A program made the position numbers and the translations under genes. Below the pieces are notes generated by a model. It had not been told where the DNA came from. It saw only the letters and a list, made by a program, of their open reading frames with translations, and did not search any database. From positions 1 to 64,000 of the forward strand of contig CAXTAO010000014.1 of NCBI GenBank assembly GCA_964242625.1: 64,000 bases of DNA, written 5' to 3'. The DNA is from JASLDZ01 sp964242625 (GTDB taxonomy: Bacteria > Pseudomonadota > Alphaproteobacteria > Caulobacterales > Caulobacteraceae). Within the stretch, counting starts at the first letter, position 1, and each line of letters opens with the position of its first letter. Below are positions 43,204 through 54,191 of this stretch, one piece after another.

Positions 43204-44928
43204 ATGTCCGCCTTCCATGCACCCGTCGACGATCTGCGCTTCGCCCTGGACGTGGCGGGGCTGCCCGCGCTCGCCGCCCATTTTCCCGACGCAGACGCCC
43301 AGACCGTGGGTGCGGTGCTGGAGGCGGCGGGCCAGTTCGCAGACGAGGTGCTGGCCCCGCTCAATCGCACCGGAGACCGCGAGGGCGCGCTCTTCGAGAA
43401 CGGCCGGGTGGTCGCAGCGCCGGGCTTCGCCGACGCGTTCCGGCGCTATGCTGAGGGCGGCTGGCCGGGTCTGACCGCCGCGCCCGAGCACGGCGGCCAG
43501 GGCCTGCCGCGCGTGGTCGGGCTGGCCGCCTTCGAGATGACCCACGCGGCCAACATGAGCTTCGGCCTCCTTCCCATGCTGTCGGAGGCCGCGGCCGAGG
43601 CGCTCGCCGCCCACGGCTCCGTGCGGCAGAAAGCGGTTCATCTGCCCAAGCTCGTCTCCGGCGCGTGGACGGGCGCCATGGCGCTGACCGAGCCGCAGGC
43701 GGGCTCCGACCTCAGCCAGGTGCGGTCGACGGCCGAGCCGGACGGGGAGGGCGGCTACCGACTCACCGGCCAGAAGATCTACATCACCTGGGGCGACCAC
43801 GACGCGGCTGAGAACATCGTCCACCTCGTCCTGGCGCGCCTGCCGGACGCTCCGCCCGGAGTGAAGGGCATCAGCCTGTTCCTCGCCTCCATGCGGCTGG
43901 TCGACGACGACGGGCGGCTCGGCGCGGCCAATATGCTCAGGCCCGGCGGGATCGAGCACAAGCTCGGGCTCCACGCTTCGCCCACCTGCGTCATGCTCTA
44001 CGAAGGCGCGCGGGCCGAACTCGTGGGCCGTCCCCACGAGGGGCTGGCGCACATGTTCACTATGATGAACGCCGCGCGCCTCAACGTCGGGGCCGAGGGC
44101 GTGGGCGTGGCCGAGCGCGCCTACCAGGGCGCGGTGGCCTATGCGCGGGAGCGGCGCCAGGGGCGTTCGCCTTGGACGGAGGGGGCCGCCGCCCTCGTCG
44201 ACCAGCCGGACGTGCGGCGCATGCTCATGCTCATGCGCGCCAAGATCGCCGCCGCGCGGGGCGTCTGCCTTGACACCGCCATCGCCGCCGACCTCGCCCG
44301 CCACGCCGACCGTGAGGAGGTGCGGGCCCGGGCGCGCCGGCGCGAGGAGCTCCTGACGCCCGTCGCCAAAGCGTGGAGCACCGACATGGGGGTGGAGGCG
44401 GCGAGCCTCGCCGTCCAGGTCGCCGGCGGCATGGGATACGTGGAGGAGACCGGCCTCGCCCAGCTCTACCGCGACGCGCGCATCGCCCCAATCTACGAGG
44501 GCACGAACGGCGTGCAGGCGATGGACCTCGTCGGCCGCAAGCTCGCCATGGACGATGGTCTGGCTTTGCGCGAACTCCTGGACGACGTGCGCGCGGCGGC
44601 GGATACGACCGACGCGCCCGCCGCCGCTCACCTGCGGGCCGGGGCGGACGCCTGCGCCCGGGCGGCGGAGTGGCTCTCCGACCGGCGCGGTTCGCCCGAC
44701 GCGCTGGCGGGCGCCACCACCTTCCTGCGTCTCCTGGGCGATGTGGCGGGCGGGGCGGTGCTGGCGCGGCGCGCGGCGCTGGCCGCCCGCGAACCCGCCC
44801 ACGCGGCCCGGGCGGAGCGCGAGGCGGCGCTCCTGCGCTTCTACGCCGAGCAGGTGCTGACCGCAGCGCCCGGCCTCGCCGCGGCGGCGTGCGCCGGGGC
44901 CGACGCGCTCGAGTCCTGGGCCGCTTGA
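43204..44928 (+). CDS. Acyl-CoA dehydrogenase
   Basis: 574-residue flavoenzyme, longer than classical 380-residue members and of the large AcdA/DmdC-like group with an extra C-terminal domain. Blocks are ALTEPQAGSDLSQVRS and the TGQKIYITWGDHD region (FAD and substrate), KLGLHASPTCVMLYEGA, and YEGTNGVQAMDLVGRKL, where the catalytic Glu is expected. It opens a double bond in a fatty acyl-CoA or, as in DmdC, in a methylthio-acyl-CoA. Monocistronic; the C-terminal helical end is Ala-rich. Confidence 0.9.
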   Translation: MSAFHAPVDDLRFALDVAGLPALAAHFPDADAQTVGAVLEAAGQFADEVLAPLNRTGDREGALFENGRVVAAPGFADAFRRYAEGGWPGLTAAPEHGGQGLPRVVGLAAFEMTHAANMSFGLLPMLSEAAAEALAAHGSVRQKAVHLPKLVSGAWTGAMALTEPQAGSDLSQVRSTAEPDGEGGYRLTGQKIYITWGDHDAAENIVHLVLARLPDAPPGVKGISLFLASMRLVDDDGRLGAANMLRPGGIEHKLGLHASPTCVMLYEGARAELVGRPHEGLAHMFTMMNAARLNVGAEGVGVAERAYQGAVAYARERRQGRSPWTEGAAALVDQPDVRRMLMLMRAKIAAARGVCLDTAIAADLARHADREEVRARARRREELLTPVAKAWSTDMGVEAASLAVQVAGGMGYVEETGLAQLYRDARIAPIYEGTNGVQAMDLVGRKLAMDDGLALRELLDDVRAAADTTDAPAAAHLRAGADACARAAEWLSDRRGSPDALAGATTFLRLLGDVAGGAVLARRAALAAREPAHAARAEREAALLRFYAEQVLTAAPGLAAAACAGADALESWAA

Positions 44929-44935
44929 CGGACCC

Positions 44936-45466
44936 TCAGGGCGTCTGGCCGACGACCACTGCAGGGTCGCTCGCCAGCTGGTGCAGGTATTCGCGGCGTT
45001 CGGGCGACCCCTTCTTCAGCCCCGCGAGGCGCGCCTCCTGCGCGGGGGTGAGGCGGAAGCGATGGTAGCCGCGCTCGCCAAGGCACTGGTCGACATTGGC
45101 CTGCAGCGTCGCGCGCACGGCGGCGAACTGCTTCTCGGGCTGAACGCCGTTGATGATCTGCTGGCCGGAGAAGGCCGCGTCCGACGCCGCCGCCTGCAGG
45201 GAGCCTGCTGGCGCGGTGTAGGCGCCGCTGTAGAGCCCTTCCAGCCGGCCCGATGCGTCCTTGAGCACCTTGGCGGCCTCGGTCTGCGATACGTCGGTGT
45301 ACCAGCCGCGCTCGCCGCAGGTCAGCGCGTCGGCCTCGTACTGCGCGAGGCTGACGCCCGGCTTGCCCCAGCTCAGCCGCGGTGCGCTCGCCGCCGACGC
45401 GCGCGCGGCCAGCGCGCAGGCGGCGGCGCAGACGAGAAGGGCGAGCGAGCTTGAGCGGTGCGCCAT
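44936..45466 (-). CDS. Secreted hypothetical protein, 176 aa
   Basis: A signal peptide (1-27, ends ASAAS) is followed by two Cys (CGERGW and QCLGERGYHRF) that could pair, and a C-terminal KKGSPERREYLHQLASDPAVVV. CLGERGYHRFRLTPAQEARL is the type of motif seen in small alphaproteobacterial exported proteins without known function. ATG 45466 is used; an ATG five codons upstream exists. Convergent with the acyl-CoA dehydrogenase (7 bp). Confidence 0.75.
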   Translation of the reverse strand: MAHRSSSLALLVCAAACALAARASAASAPRLSWGKPGVSLAQYEADALTCGERGWYTDVSQTEAAKVLKDASGRLEGLYSGAYTAPAGSLQAAASDAAFSGQQIINGVQPEKQFAAVRATLQANVDQCLGERGYHRFRLTPAQEARLAGLKKGSPERREYLHQLASDPAVVVGQTP

Positions 45467-45527
45467 GTCTCTCAGCTCCAACGTTCGCCCAGCGGAGATT
45501 AGCCCCCGAGGTGCTCCGGAGCCAGCG

Positions 45528-46538
45528 TCAGCCGCCCAGCATCCGCGCCACCCGCGGCGCGAAATAGGTCAGCACGCCTGCGCACCCCGCGCGCTTGAAG
45601 GCCTGCAGGCTTTCGAGGATGGCGCGCTCCTCGTCGATCCAGCCGTGGCGGGCGGCGGCGGTGATCATGGCGTACTCGCCCGAGACCTGGAAGGCGAAGG
45701 TCGGCACGGCGAAGGCCTCCACCACGCGCCGCGCGATGTCGAGGTAGGGCATGCCGGGCTTGACCATCACCATGTCGGCCCCTTCCGCGATATCGAGGGC
45801 CACTTCCCTCAACGCCTCGTCGGTGTTGCCGGGGTCCATCTGGTAGGTGCGCTTGTCGGCGGGGTCGCCGGCCTGGCCGAGCTTCCCCGAGCCGATGGCG
45901 TCGCGGTAGGGGCCGTAGAAGGCCGAGGCGTACTTGGCGGCGTAGGCCATGATCATGCAGTCGCGGTAGCCTTCCGCCTCCAGCGCGCGACGCAGGGCGC
46001 CCACGCGCCCGTCCATCATGTCGGAGGGGGCCTGGATGTCGGCCCCGGCCGCGGCCTGCACCAGCGCCTGACGTACGAGGAGCTCGACAGTGGCGTCGTT
46101 GTGGATGCGGCCGTTCTCGATCAGCCCATCGTGGCCGTGGTCGGTGAAGGGGTCGAGCGCCACGTCGCAGAGCACGCCTACCTCCGGCGCGGCGTCCTTC
46201 ATGGCGCGGACTGCGCGCGGGATGATCCCATCGGGGTCGTGGGCGTGGGAGCCCCGGGCGTCCTTCCGCGAGCCGTCCACCTGAGGGAAGATGGCGATGC
46301 AGGGTATGCCCAGCGACCTTGCGGTGCGCGCCGCCTCCGCCGCCCCCGCGATCGAGAGCCGCGGAGCGCCAGGCATGGAGGCCACCTCCACCTCGCCCTC
46401 GCCCTCGTGCACCACCAGCGTCCAAATCAGGTCGGCGGGGGTGAGGTTGGTCTCGCGCACCAAGTCGCGGATCCAGGGCGCCTGGCGCAGGCGCCGCAGC
46501 CGGGTGGCGGGGTAGGGGGCGAGGGGCGCGCGGGTCAC
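45528..46538 (-). CDS. hemB: Porphobilinogen synthase (delta-aminolevulinate dehydratase)
   Basis: 336-residue enzyme of haem synthesis that condenses two 5-aminolevulinates. The Schiff-base lysines lie in YAAKYASAFYGPYRDA and MVKPGMPYLDI; APSDMMDGRVGALR is conserved. The metal loop reads CDVALDPFTDHGHDG with Asp instead of the zinc-binding Cys, so this is the magnesium type. GTG start 46538 overlaps the stop of the upstream membrane gene (GTGA). HemA, the preceding enzyme, is encoded 1.4 kb away on the other strand. Confidence 0.96.
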   Translation of the reverse strand: MTRAPLAPYPATRLRRLRQAPWIRDLVRETNLTPADLIWTLVVHEGEGEVEVASMPGAPRLSIAGAAEAARTARSLGIPCIAIFPQVDGSRKDARGSHAHDPDGIIPRAVRAMKDAAPEVGVLCDVALDPFTDHGHDGLIENGRIHNDATVELLVRQALVQAAAGADIQAPSDMMDGRVGALRRALEAEGYRDCMIMAYAAKYASAFYGPYRDAIGSGKLGQAGDPADKRTYQMDPGNTDEALREVALDIAEGADMVMVKPGMPYLDIARRVVEAFAVPTFAFQVSGEYAMITAAARHGWIDEERAILESLQAFKRAGCAGVLTYFAPRVARMLGG

Positions 46539-47002
46539 GCCCGGCGGCTTAGGCCCACCGGTCGCCCCCGCACAAGCCGCGCCGCGCCGACGCCCACGCC
46601 GGCGATCGTGCCCACGAACGCCAGGGCGAACAGCACCGCGCCGGCCAGCGCCGCCAGCACAGCGCCGCCCACCTCGCCACCCGAGGGCGTGTCGCCGTCG
46701 AAGAAGGGCGCGATCACGAACACCCCGCCCGAGACCAGGAGCGACGCGCCTATGCCCACCGCCAACCCCGCGAGGTCGGCCACCAAGAGCTGAAAGCGGA
46801 AGTGCGCGCGCGCCACCGGATCGGGCGAGCGGCGATGCGTCCACGCCAGCACCCAGGCGGCGAGCCCGGTGATCCAGACGGTGAAAAGGCTCGCGCCCAC
46901 CAGTGCATAGCCCGCCGCCGCCAGGGTCCGGTCCACCCCGGTCTCAAGCCGCGAGGCGGGCTCGACGCGCGGCTCGGGCAATCGGCGCGGGCGCAGCGGC
47001 AT
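46535..47002 (-). CDS. DUF4870-like membrane protein
   Basis: 155 residues with about three membrane helices (GYALVGASLFTVWITGLAAWVLAW; LAGLAVGIGASLLVSGGVFVIA; AVLAALAGAVLFALAFVGTIAGVGVGAA). The segment between helices, RRSPDPVARAHFRFQL, is typical of DUF4870/Tic20-like proteins. Function unknown. Coupled to hemB by a four-base overlap; ATG 47002 is used. Confidence 0.75.
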   Translation of the reverse strand: MPLRPRRLPEPRVEPASRLETGVDRTLAAAGYALVGASLFTVWITGLAAWVLAWTHRRSPDPVARAHFRFQLLVADLAGLAVGIGASLLVSGGVFVIAPFFDGDTPSGGEVGGAVLAALAGAVLFALAFVGTIAGVGVGAARLVRGRPVGLSRRA

Positions 47003-47085
47003 CTTGCCCGAGCGCTGCAAGCGCGCGAGGGTTCCGCGGTCAAGCTGGCCGCCAGCGGCGACCGCGCCCCAAGGACCGCCCACCC

Positions 47086-47841
47086 ATGCCCGCCCCTGTC
47101 CGCCTCGTCGCCGCCGTTCTCGCCGCCGCCGCCGCGGCCGCCGTGGCCGTGGCCCAGCCGCCGTCCCCCGCGGTGCGCGCCGCCGTTGACGACGCGGCCC
47201 GCCCCGCCGCCGACCGCGAGCGCGACGCCGCGCGCCACCCCGCGGAGGTCGTCGCCTTCGCCCGGGTCGGGCCGGGGCAGACGGTGGTCGATTTCATCCC
47301 GGGCGGAGGCTACTTCACCCGTATCTTCGCCAAGGCGGTCGAGCCTGGCGGGCGCGTCTATGCGGTCGTGCCGGAGCCGTTCGCCAAGGCGTACCCGCAG
47401 GCGGTCGACGCCATCAAGGCGGGCGCGGCAGGGTACCACAATGTCAAGGTGCGCGTCGCGCCGACCCTCCTGCCGCCGGATGCGGAAGGGAAAGTCGATC
47501 TTTTCTGGACCGCCCAGAACTATCACGACATCTTCAACGGGCCGCAGGGCGAGGCGGCTGCGCCGCGGCTCGACGCCGCTGTGTTCCGCGCGCTCAAGCC
47601 CGGCGGACTCTACGTCATCGAGGACCACGCCGCGGCGGCGGGCTCAGGCGCGCGCGACACCAACACGCTGCACCGCGTCGATCCGGCGCTGGTGCGCCGG
47701 CAGGTGGAGGCGGCGGGTTTTCGCTTCGACGGCGAGACGCGCGTGCTCGCCAACCCCGCCGACGACCATACGAAGAAGGTGTTCGACCCAGCCGTCCGCG
47801 GCCACACCGACCAGTTCGTGTTCCGCTTCCGCAAGCCCTGA
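47086..47841 (+). CDS. Exported class I methyltransferase-fold protein (second copy)
   Basis: 251 residues. Signal peptide 1-23 (ends VAVA). The Rossmann fold shows motif I VVDFIPGGGYFTRIFA, then VDLFWTAQNYHDIFN and ALKPGGLYVIEDHAA. It resembles the protein encoded at 25463-26338 in layout (DRxRDAARHPAEVV, PGGGY, terminal FRKP). Divergent from hemB, upstream of hemA. Substrate unknown. Confidence 0.82.
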   Translation: MPAPVRLVAAVLAAAAAAAVAVAQPPSPAVRAAVDDAARPAADRERDAARHPAEVVAFARVGPGQTVVDFIPGGGYFTRIFAKAVEPGGRVYAVVPEPFAKAYPQAVDAIKAGAAGYHNVKVRVAPTLLPPDAEGKVDLFWTAQNYHDIFNGPQGEAAAPRLDAAVFRALKPGGLYVIEDHAAAAGSGARDTNTLHRVDPALVRRQVEAAGFRFDGETRVLANPADDHTKKVFDPAVRGHTDQFVFRFRKP

Positions 47842-47919
47842 CGCCGCCGAAGCTGCGAACATCTCTCATCTTTTGGGGAGCCATGGATTCGGCGCGCGTG
47901 CGGTGTAGATAGCCCACCC

Positions 47920-49155
47920 ATGAACGCCGCCGAGTATCGGGCCGCCTTCCGCACCGCCGTCGAAGCCGTGCGTCACGAGGGTCGCTATCGCGTCTTCGCC
48001 GACCTGAAGCGCCACCGCGGGCGCTTTCCCCATGCCACGCGCACGCGCGACGACGGGTCGGAACAGCCGGTCGTGGTGTGGTGCTCCAACGACTACCTCG
48101 GCCAGGGCCAGAACCCGGTCGTGGTCGACGCCATGCGCGAGGCGCTGGACCAGGCGGGCTCGGGCTCGGGCGGCACGCGCAACATCTCGGGCACGACGCG
48201 CTGGCATGTGGAGCTGGAGCGCGAGCTCTCGGACCTGCACGACAAGGAGGCGGCGCTCCTCTTCACCTCGGGCTACGTGGCCAACGAGGCGGCGCTCTCC
48301 ACCCTGGCGCGCATCCTGCCCGGCCTCGTCGTCTTCTCCGACGCGCTGAACCACGCATCCATGATCGCGGGCATTCGCCACGGCGGGGCCCAGCGGCACA
48401 TCTTTCGCCACAACGATCTCCAGCATCTGGAGGCGCTGCTCGCGGCCTCGCCGCCACACGCGCCCAAGCTCGTCGCCTTTGAGAGCGTCTACTCGATGGA
48501 CGGCGACATTTCCGACATCGCGGGCACGGTCGCGCTCGCCCGCAAGTACGGTGCGCTGACCTACCTCGACGAGGTGCACGCGGTCGGCCTTTACGGCGCT
48601 CGGGGCGCAGGCGTGGCCGAACAGCGTGGGCTGATGGGCGAGATCGACATCGTCGAGGGCACGCTCGGTAAAGCCTTCGGTGTGATGGGCGGCTACATCG
48701 CCGCTGACGGCGAGATCGTGGACGCGATCCGCTCCTACGCCTCGGGCTTCATCTTCACGACCTCGATGCCGCCCGCGCTGGCCGCGGGAGCCGCGGCTTC
48801 GATCCGCTGGCTCAAGGACCATCCCGAGATGCGCGCCCGCCACCAGGAGCGCGCCGCCGCGCTGAAGCGCCGGTTCCGCGAGGCCGGCCTGCCGGTGATG
48901 GAGAGCGAGAGCCACATCGTGCCCGTGCTCGTGGGCGACCCCGTGCACTGCAAGCGCGTGTCCGACCTCCTGCTGGAGGATCACGGGATCTACGTGCAGC
49001 CGATCAACTATCCGACGGTGCCCAAAGGCACGGAGCGGCTGCGCTTCACGCCCACGCCGTTCCACACCGACGCGCACATGGACGACCTCGTCCGCGCGAT
49101 GGACCGGCTCTGGTCGCACTGCAACGTCGCGCGGCTCGGCGGCGTCGCGGCCTGA
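47920..49155 (+). CDS. hemA: 5-aminolevulinate synthase
   Basis: 411-residue PLP enzyme of the C4 pathway that joins glycine and succinyl-CoA, typical of alphaproteobacteria. WCSNDYLGQGQNP, GSGSGGTRNISGTT, the DEVHAVGLYGARGAG block and the PLP Lys251 in EGTLGKAFGVMGG are diagnostic. Full length, monocistronic, with hemB on the opposite strand nearby. Confidence 0.97.
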   Translation: MNAAEYRAAFRTAVEAVRHEGRYRVFADLKRHRGRFPHATRTRDDGSEQPVVVWCSNDYLGQGQNPVVVDAMREALDQAGSGSGGTRNISGTTRWHVELERELSDLHDKEAALLFTSGYVANEAALSTLARILPGLVVFSDALNHASMIAGIRHGGAQRHIFRHNDLQHLEALLAASPPHAPKLVAFESVYSMDGDISDIAGTVALARKYGALTYLDEVHAVGLYGARGAGVAEQRGLMGEIDIVEGTLGKAFGVMGGYIAADGEIVDAIRSYASGFIFTTSMPPALAAGAAASIRWLKDHPEMRARHQERAAALKRRFREAGLPVMESESHIVPVLVGDPVHCKRVSDLLLEDHGIYVQPINYPTVPKGTERLRFTPTPFHTDAHMDDLVRAMDRLWSHCNVARLGGVAA

Positions 49156-49219
49156 CGCCCGCGGGCGCGACCCGGCGGGCGCTTGACGCCCGCCGCGACC
49201 CGGCCCACCGCTCCCGCCC

Positions 49220-51676
49220 GTGACCGCGTCCTTCCCCGACGAGCGCCTGACCCGCCCGGGAGCGGGCCTGCGCCTCTTTGGCCGCTGGGCGGCGATCGCG
49301 GGGGCTGCCGCGTTGGCGGCGGTGGGCGCGGCGGGGCTGTGCCTGGCGATCTACGCGGCCTGGCTGTTCCACGACCTGCCGAGCGCGTCGGACCTCGTCG
49401 ACTACCGCCCGCCCACTTCCTCGCGGGTGTACGCCGCCGACGGCACGCTCGTGGGCGAGTTCGGCCGTGAGCGGCGCATCTTCACGCCCTACGACCAGAT
49501 CCCGCCGCTCGTGGTGCACGCCTTCCTGTCGGCGGAGGACAAGAACTTCTTCCAGCACGGCGGCGTCGACCTGCAGGGCCTCGGCCGCGCAGCGGGGCGC
49601 GACCTCGTGGGCGCGGTGAGCGGCCACCGTCTGCAGGGCGGCTCCACCATCACCCAGCAGGTGGCCAAGAACGTGCTGCTCTCCGGCGAGCAGAGCTTCG
49701 GCCGCAAGGTCAAGGAGGCGATTCTCGCCCACCGGCTCGAGCAGACGCTCACCAAGGAGCGCATCCTCGAACTCTACCTCAACGAGATCTGGCTCGGGAA
49801 CCATAGCTTCGGCGTGGGCATGGCGGCCTACAACTACTTCGGCAAGCCGCTGAGCCAGCTGACCTTGCCCGAGGCGGCGTACCTGGCGAGCCTGCCCAAG
49901 GGGCCTTCGAACTACGATCCCGTCCGCCACCGCGCCGCCGCCGTGACCCGCCGCAATTGGGTCCTGGGCCAGATGGTCGAGAACGGCTGGGCCTCGCGCG
50001 CCGCGGCCTCCGACGCTCAGGCGAGCGACCTCCTGACCCAGAGCGCCCCCGCCCGCGCGCACTACAAGGACGCGGACTACTTCATGGAGGAGGTGGGCGC
50101 CCGCGCGCGCGCCACGCTCGGCGAGCGGGTGGACGAAGCGGGACTTTACATGCGGACAACGCTGGACTCGCGTCTCCAGACTGCGGCCCGCGTGGCGCTG
50201 ATGGAGGGGCTGGAGGCCTACGACCGCCGCCACGGCTGGCGCGGCGCGCTAGGCCATGTCGAGGTCGCGCCCGGCTGGGAGGCGCGCGCCCGCGCTCAGG
50301 CGCCGCGCCCGTCCGAGCGGCGCGACTGGCGCCTCGCGCTGGTGGATCGCGCGAGCGGGGGCGTCCACGTCGTCCTGGCGGCCGGGGGCGCGGGCGAGCT
50401 CGACGGGGCGGACGTCGCGTGGGCGCGGGCCGGCAAGGGCCTGGCGGTCGGCGACCTCGTGTTCGTCGAGGCCAAGCCAGGCGGCGGCTACGCGCTGCGC
50501 CAGACGCCGGCCGTCAACGGCGCCATCGTGGCTCTGGAGCCGCGCACGGGCCGCGTGCTCGCGCTGGTGGGCGGCTACAGCTACAGCCTCTCCAACTACG
50601 ACCGGGCGACCCAGGCCAAGCGCCAGCCGGGCTCGGCGTTCAAGCCCTTCGTCTACGCCGCGGCGCTGGAGAACGGCTTCACCCCGGCCTCCATCGTGCT
50701 GGACGCGCCCATCTCGCTGCCGGGCGCCCACGGCCAGGTGTGGTCGCCGGAGAACGACACCCATCGCTCGGCGGGGCCGCAGCCGTTCCGCAACGGGCTC
50801 GTGTATTCGCGCAACCAGATGACGGTGCGGATCGCCCAGCGCGTGGGCATGCGCAAGATCCTCGACGCGGCCGCGCGCGACGGGGTGATCTCCAAGCCTT
50901 CGGACTGGCCGGGCGTGTTGCCCATCGCGCTCGGAGCCGGGGAGACCACGCCCCTGCAGCTCACCGGCGCCTACGCCGCCTTCGCCAACGGCGGCCGGCG
51001 CGTCGATCCCTACCTGATTGAGCTGGCGGAGGACCGGGCCGGTAAGCCCGTGTGGAAGGCTGATCCGCGCGCCTGTCCGGGCTGCGACGCGGCCTACACC
51101 GGCCAGGAGAGCCCGCGCCTGCAGCCCCCCGGAACGCAGGTGATGGAGCCCGTCACCGCCTACCAGATGGCGACCATGCTGCAGGGCGTGGTGCAGCGGG
51201 GCACCGCGACGAGCGTGGGCGCGGCCTTCCCCGACAAGCACATCGCCGGCAAGACGGGCACCACCAACGACTACCGATCGGCCTGGTTCGTGGGCTTCAC
51301 GCCCGACATAGTCGTGGGCGCCTTCATCGGCTTCGATGACAACCGGAGCCTCGGCGAAGGCGAACTGGGCGGACACGCCGCCGCGCCCATCTTCATCAGC
51401 TTCATGCGCGAGTACTACAAGAGCGCGCCCAATCCCGACTTCGCCCCCCCGCGCGAGGCCAAGTTCGCGGGCGTGGGCGCGCACCGCGAGGCGTTCCGCC
51501 CGGGCACCGAGCCTAAACCCGCGCCGCGCCGCCCGGCGGGCCCGACCCTCGTCAACGGCCAACCGACCGCGCCCATCCCCTACAGCCAGCTGAACGCGCC
51601 GCGCGAGAGCGCCCCGGCCGCGGCCCCGCCACCCCCGCCCAAGAAGGCGCCCGCCGACCTGAACGGGCTCTACTAG
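49220..51676 (+). CDS. mrcA: Bifunctional penicillin-binding protein 1A
   Basis: 818 residues. One N-terminal membrane helix (about 26-49) is followed by a glycosyltransferase family 51 domain (catalytic Glu in FLSAEDKNFF; GGSTITQQVAKN) and a transpeptidase domain with S472AFK475, S530RN532 and K678TGTT. It polymerises and crosslinks peptidoglycan. GTG start 49220. The last 80 residues are Pro/Ala-rich. Its stop is five bases from a convergent gene. Confidence 0.96.
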   Translation: MTASFPDERLTRPGAGLRLFGRWAAIAGAAALAAVGAAGLCLAIYAAWLFHDLPSASDLVDYRPPTSSRVYAADGTLVGEFGRERRIFTPYDQIPPLVVHAFLSAEDKNFFQHGGVDLQGLGRAAGRDLVGAVSGHRLQGGSTITQQVAKNVLLSGEQSFGRKVKEAILAHRLEQTLTKERILELYLNEIWLGNHSFGVGMAAYNYFGKPLSQLTLPEAAYLASLPKGPSNYDPVRHRAAAVTRRNWVLGQMVENGWASRAAASDAQASDLLTQSAPARAHYKDADYFMEEVGARARATLGERVDEAGLYMRTTLDSRLQTAARVALMEGLEAYDRRHGWRGALGHVEVAPGWEARARAQAPRPSERRDWRLALVDRASGGVHVVLAAGGAGELDGADVAWARAGKGLAVGDLVFVEAKPGGGYALRQTPAVNGAIVALEPRTGRVLALVGGYSYSLSNYDRATQAKRQPGSAFKPFVYAAALENGFTPASIVLDAPISLPGAHGQVWSPENDTHRSAGPQPFRNGLVYSRNQMTVRIAQRVGMRKILDAAARDGVISKPSDWPGVLPIALGAGETTPLQLTGAYAAFANGGRRVDPYLIELAEDRAGKPVWKADPRACPGCDAAYTGQESPRLQPPGTQVMEPVTAYQMATMLQGVVQRGTATSVGAAFPDKHIAGKTGTTNDYRSAWFVGFTPDIVVGAFIGFDDNRSLGEGELGGHAAAPIFISFMREYYKSAPNPDFAPPREAKFAGVGAHREAFRPGTEPKPAPRRPAGPTLVNGQPTAPIPYSQLNAPRESAPAAAPPPPPKKAPADLNGLY

Positions 51677-51680
51677 CCGG

Positions 51681-51875
51681 CTATCCCGCCTCGTCGACGT
51701 CGGCGTCGCGCCGCGCACCGTCCAGGGCGCGCCCGAGCCGCTCGCGCGTCTGCGCCTCAGCCTGACGCTCCGTCTTGGTGCGGCCGTGCACCGCGCGGTT
51801 CTCCGCTGCCCGCGCTTTCTCGGCGGCGCGCGCCCGCGCCTTGCGCGCCCGATTGAGGTTGATCGGCTCGGCCAT
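51681..51875 (-). CDS. DUF4169 small basic protein
   Basis: 64 residues, highly charged (MAEPINLNRARKARARAAEKARAAENR). This is the DUF4169 family of small alphaproteobacterial proteins of unknown function, with the EPINLNRARKA start. Helical and very basic; nucleic-acid contact is possible. Tail-to-tail with mrcA. Confidence 0.88.
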   Translation of the reverse strand: MAEPINLNRARKARARAAEKARAAENRAVHGRTKTERQAEAQTRERLGRALDGARRDADVDEAG

Positions 51876-51950
51876 GAACGCCTCCGCGCAGCGGCAACCG
51901 CCCCGCCTCCCTCACGTTGTGTGCGCGACTTTCACCCAAGGAGCCCCCTC

Positions 51951-52193
51951 ATGGTCAACGCCTCGCAGATCGAAGAGCATTACGAAGTCGTAGGCTCGGA
52001 CGGACATCACGTCGGCAAGGTCGACCACGTGATCGGCGACCAGATCGAACTGGCCAAGATGGACGTAGCGGCCGGCTTCAAGCACCACGTGATCCCGCTG
52101 TCGTGGGCCACGCGCGTGGAGGAGAGCAAGGTGTTCCTCTCGTTGACCGCCGACGAGGCCAAGGCGCAGTGGCAAGAGAAGAAGATCAGCTGA
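51951..52193 (+). CDS. DUF2171 protein
   Basis: 80-residue DUF2171/PRC-barrel-like protein (EHYEVVGSDGHHVGKVDHVIGDQIELAK). Related proteins carry a small beta barrel and are stress-induced. AAGGAG precedes ATG 51951. The region between this gene and DUF4169 (51876-51950) is a divergent promoter region. Confidence 0.88.
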   Translation: MVNASQIEEHYEVVGSDGHHVGKVDHVIGDQIELAKMDVAAGFKHHVIPLSWATRVEESKVFLSLTADEAKAQWQEKKIS

Positions 52194-52248
52194 GGCCCGA
52201 GGGTCGCGCCCGCTTGCCGCGGCGCGCCCCCGCCTGCAGGATCGCCGC

Positions 52249-52647
52249 ATGATCCGGCTCATCCTGAACGTGCTGTGGTTCCTGGCCGGCGGCTGGATCT
52301 CGGCGCTCTTGTGGGCGCTCGCCGGCTGCGTGTTGGCGATAACCATCGTGGGCCTGCCCTGGGCGGGCGCGGCTTTCCGCATAGCGGGCTTCGTGCTCTG
52401 GCCGTTCGGCAAGACGATCGTCGAACGGCGCGACCTCGGCGGCCGCGACGCCGGGACTGGCTGTCTGGGCGTCGGCCTCAACGTGATCTGGTTCGTGCTG
52501 GCCGGGTGGTGGCTGGCCTTGAGCCACCTGGTGATCGCCGCGGCGGAGGCGGTCACCATCATCGGCATCCCCTTTGCCTTCAAGGATCTGCAGTTCGCCC
52601 GACTGGCGCTGGCCCCCATCGGCGTGGACGTGGTGGAGAAGCCCTGA
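52249..52647 (+). CDS. YccF-family membrane protein
   Basis: 132 residues, two copies of the YccF domain: LNVLWFLAGGWISALLWALAGCVLAITIVGLPWA and LNVIWFVLAGWWLALSHLVIAAAEAVTIIGIPFA, each a membrane hairpin. Function unknown. Follows DUF2171 on the same strand by 55 bp and ends ten bases from the convergent fumC. Confidence 0.93.
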   Translation: MIRLILNVLWFLAGGWISALLWALAGCVLAITIVGLPWAGAAFRIAGFVLWPFGKTIVERRDLGGRDAGTGCLGVGLNVIWFVLAGWWLALSHLVIAAAEAVTIIGIPFAFKDLQFARLALAPIGVDVVEKP

Positions 52648-52657
52648 GCCGGTCCCC

Positions 52658-54049
<1,392 letters not shown>

Positions 54050-54191
54050 GGCGCACGGGCTCCGATGCGGGGGGGGGGAGGGCGGTGCGGTGTGACCCGC
54101 CGCAGCCCAGGGTTCAAGCCGCCGTCGCTTGCCGATCGGCCCGGCGCGGGCTTGAAAGGCGCCTCGACCGCCGGAGCCGACCCGTAGCCTG

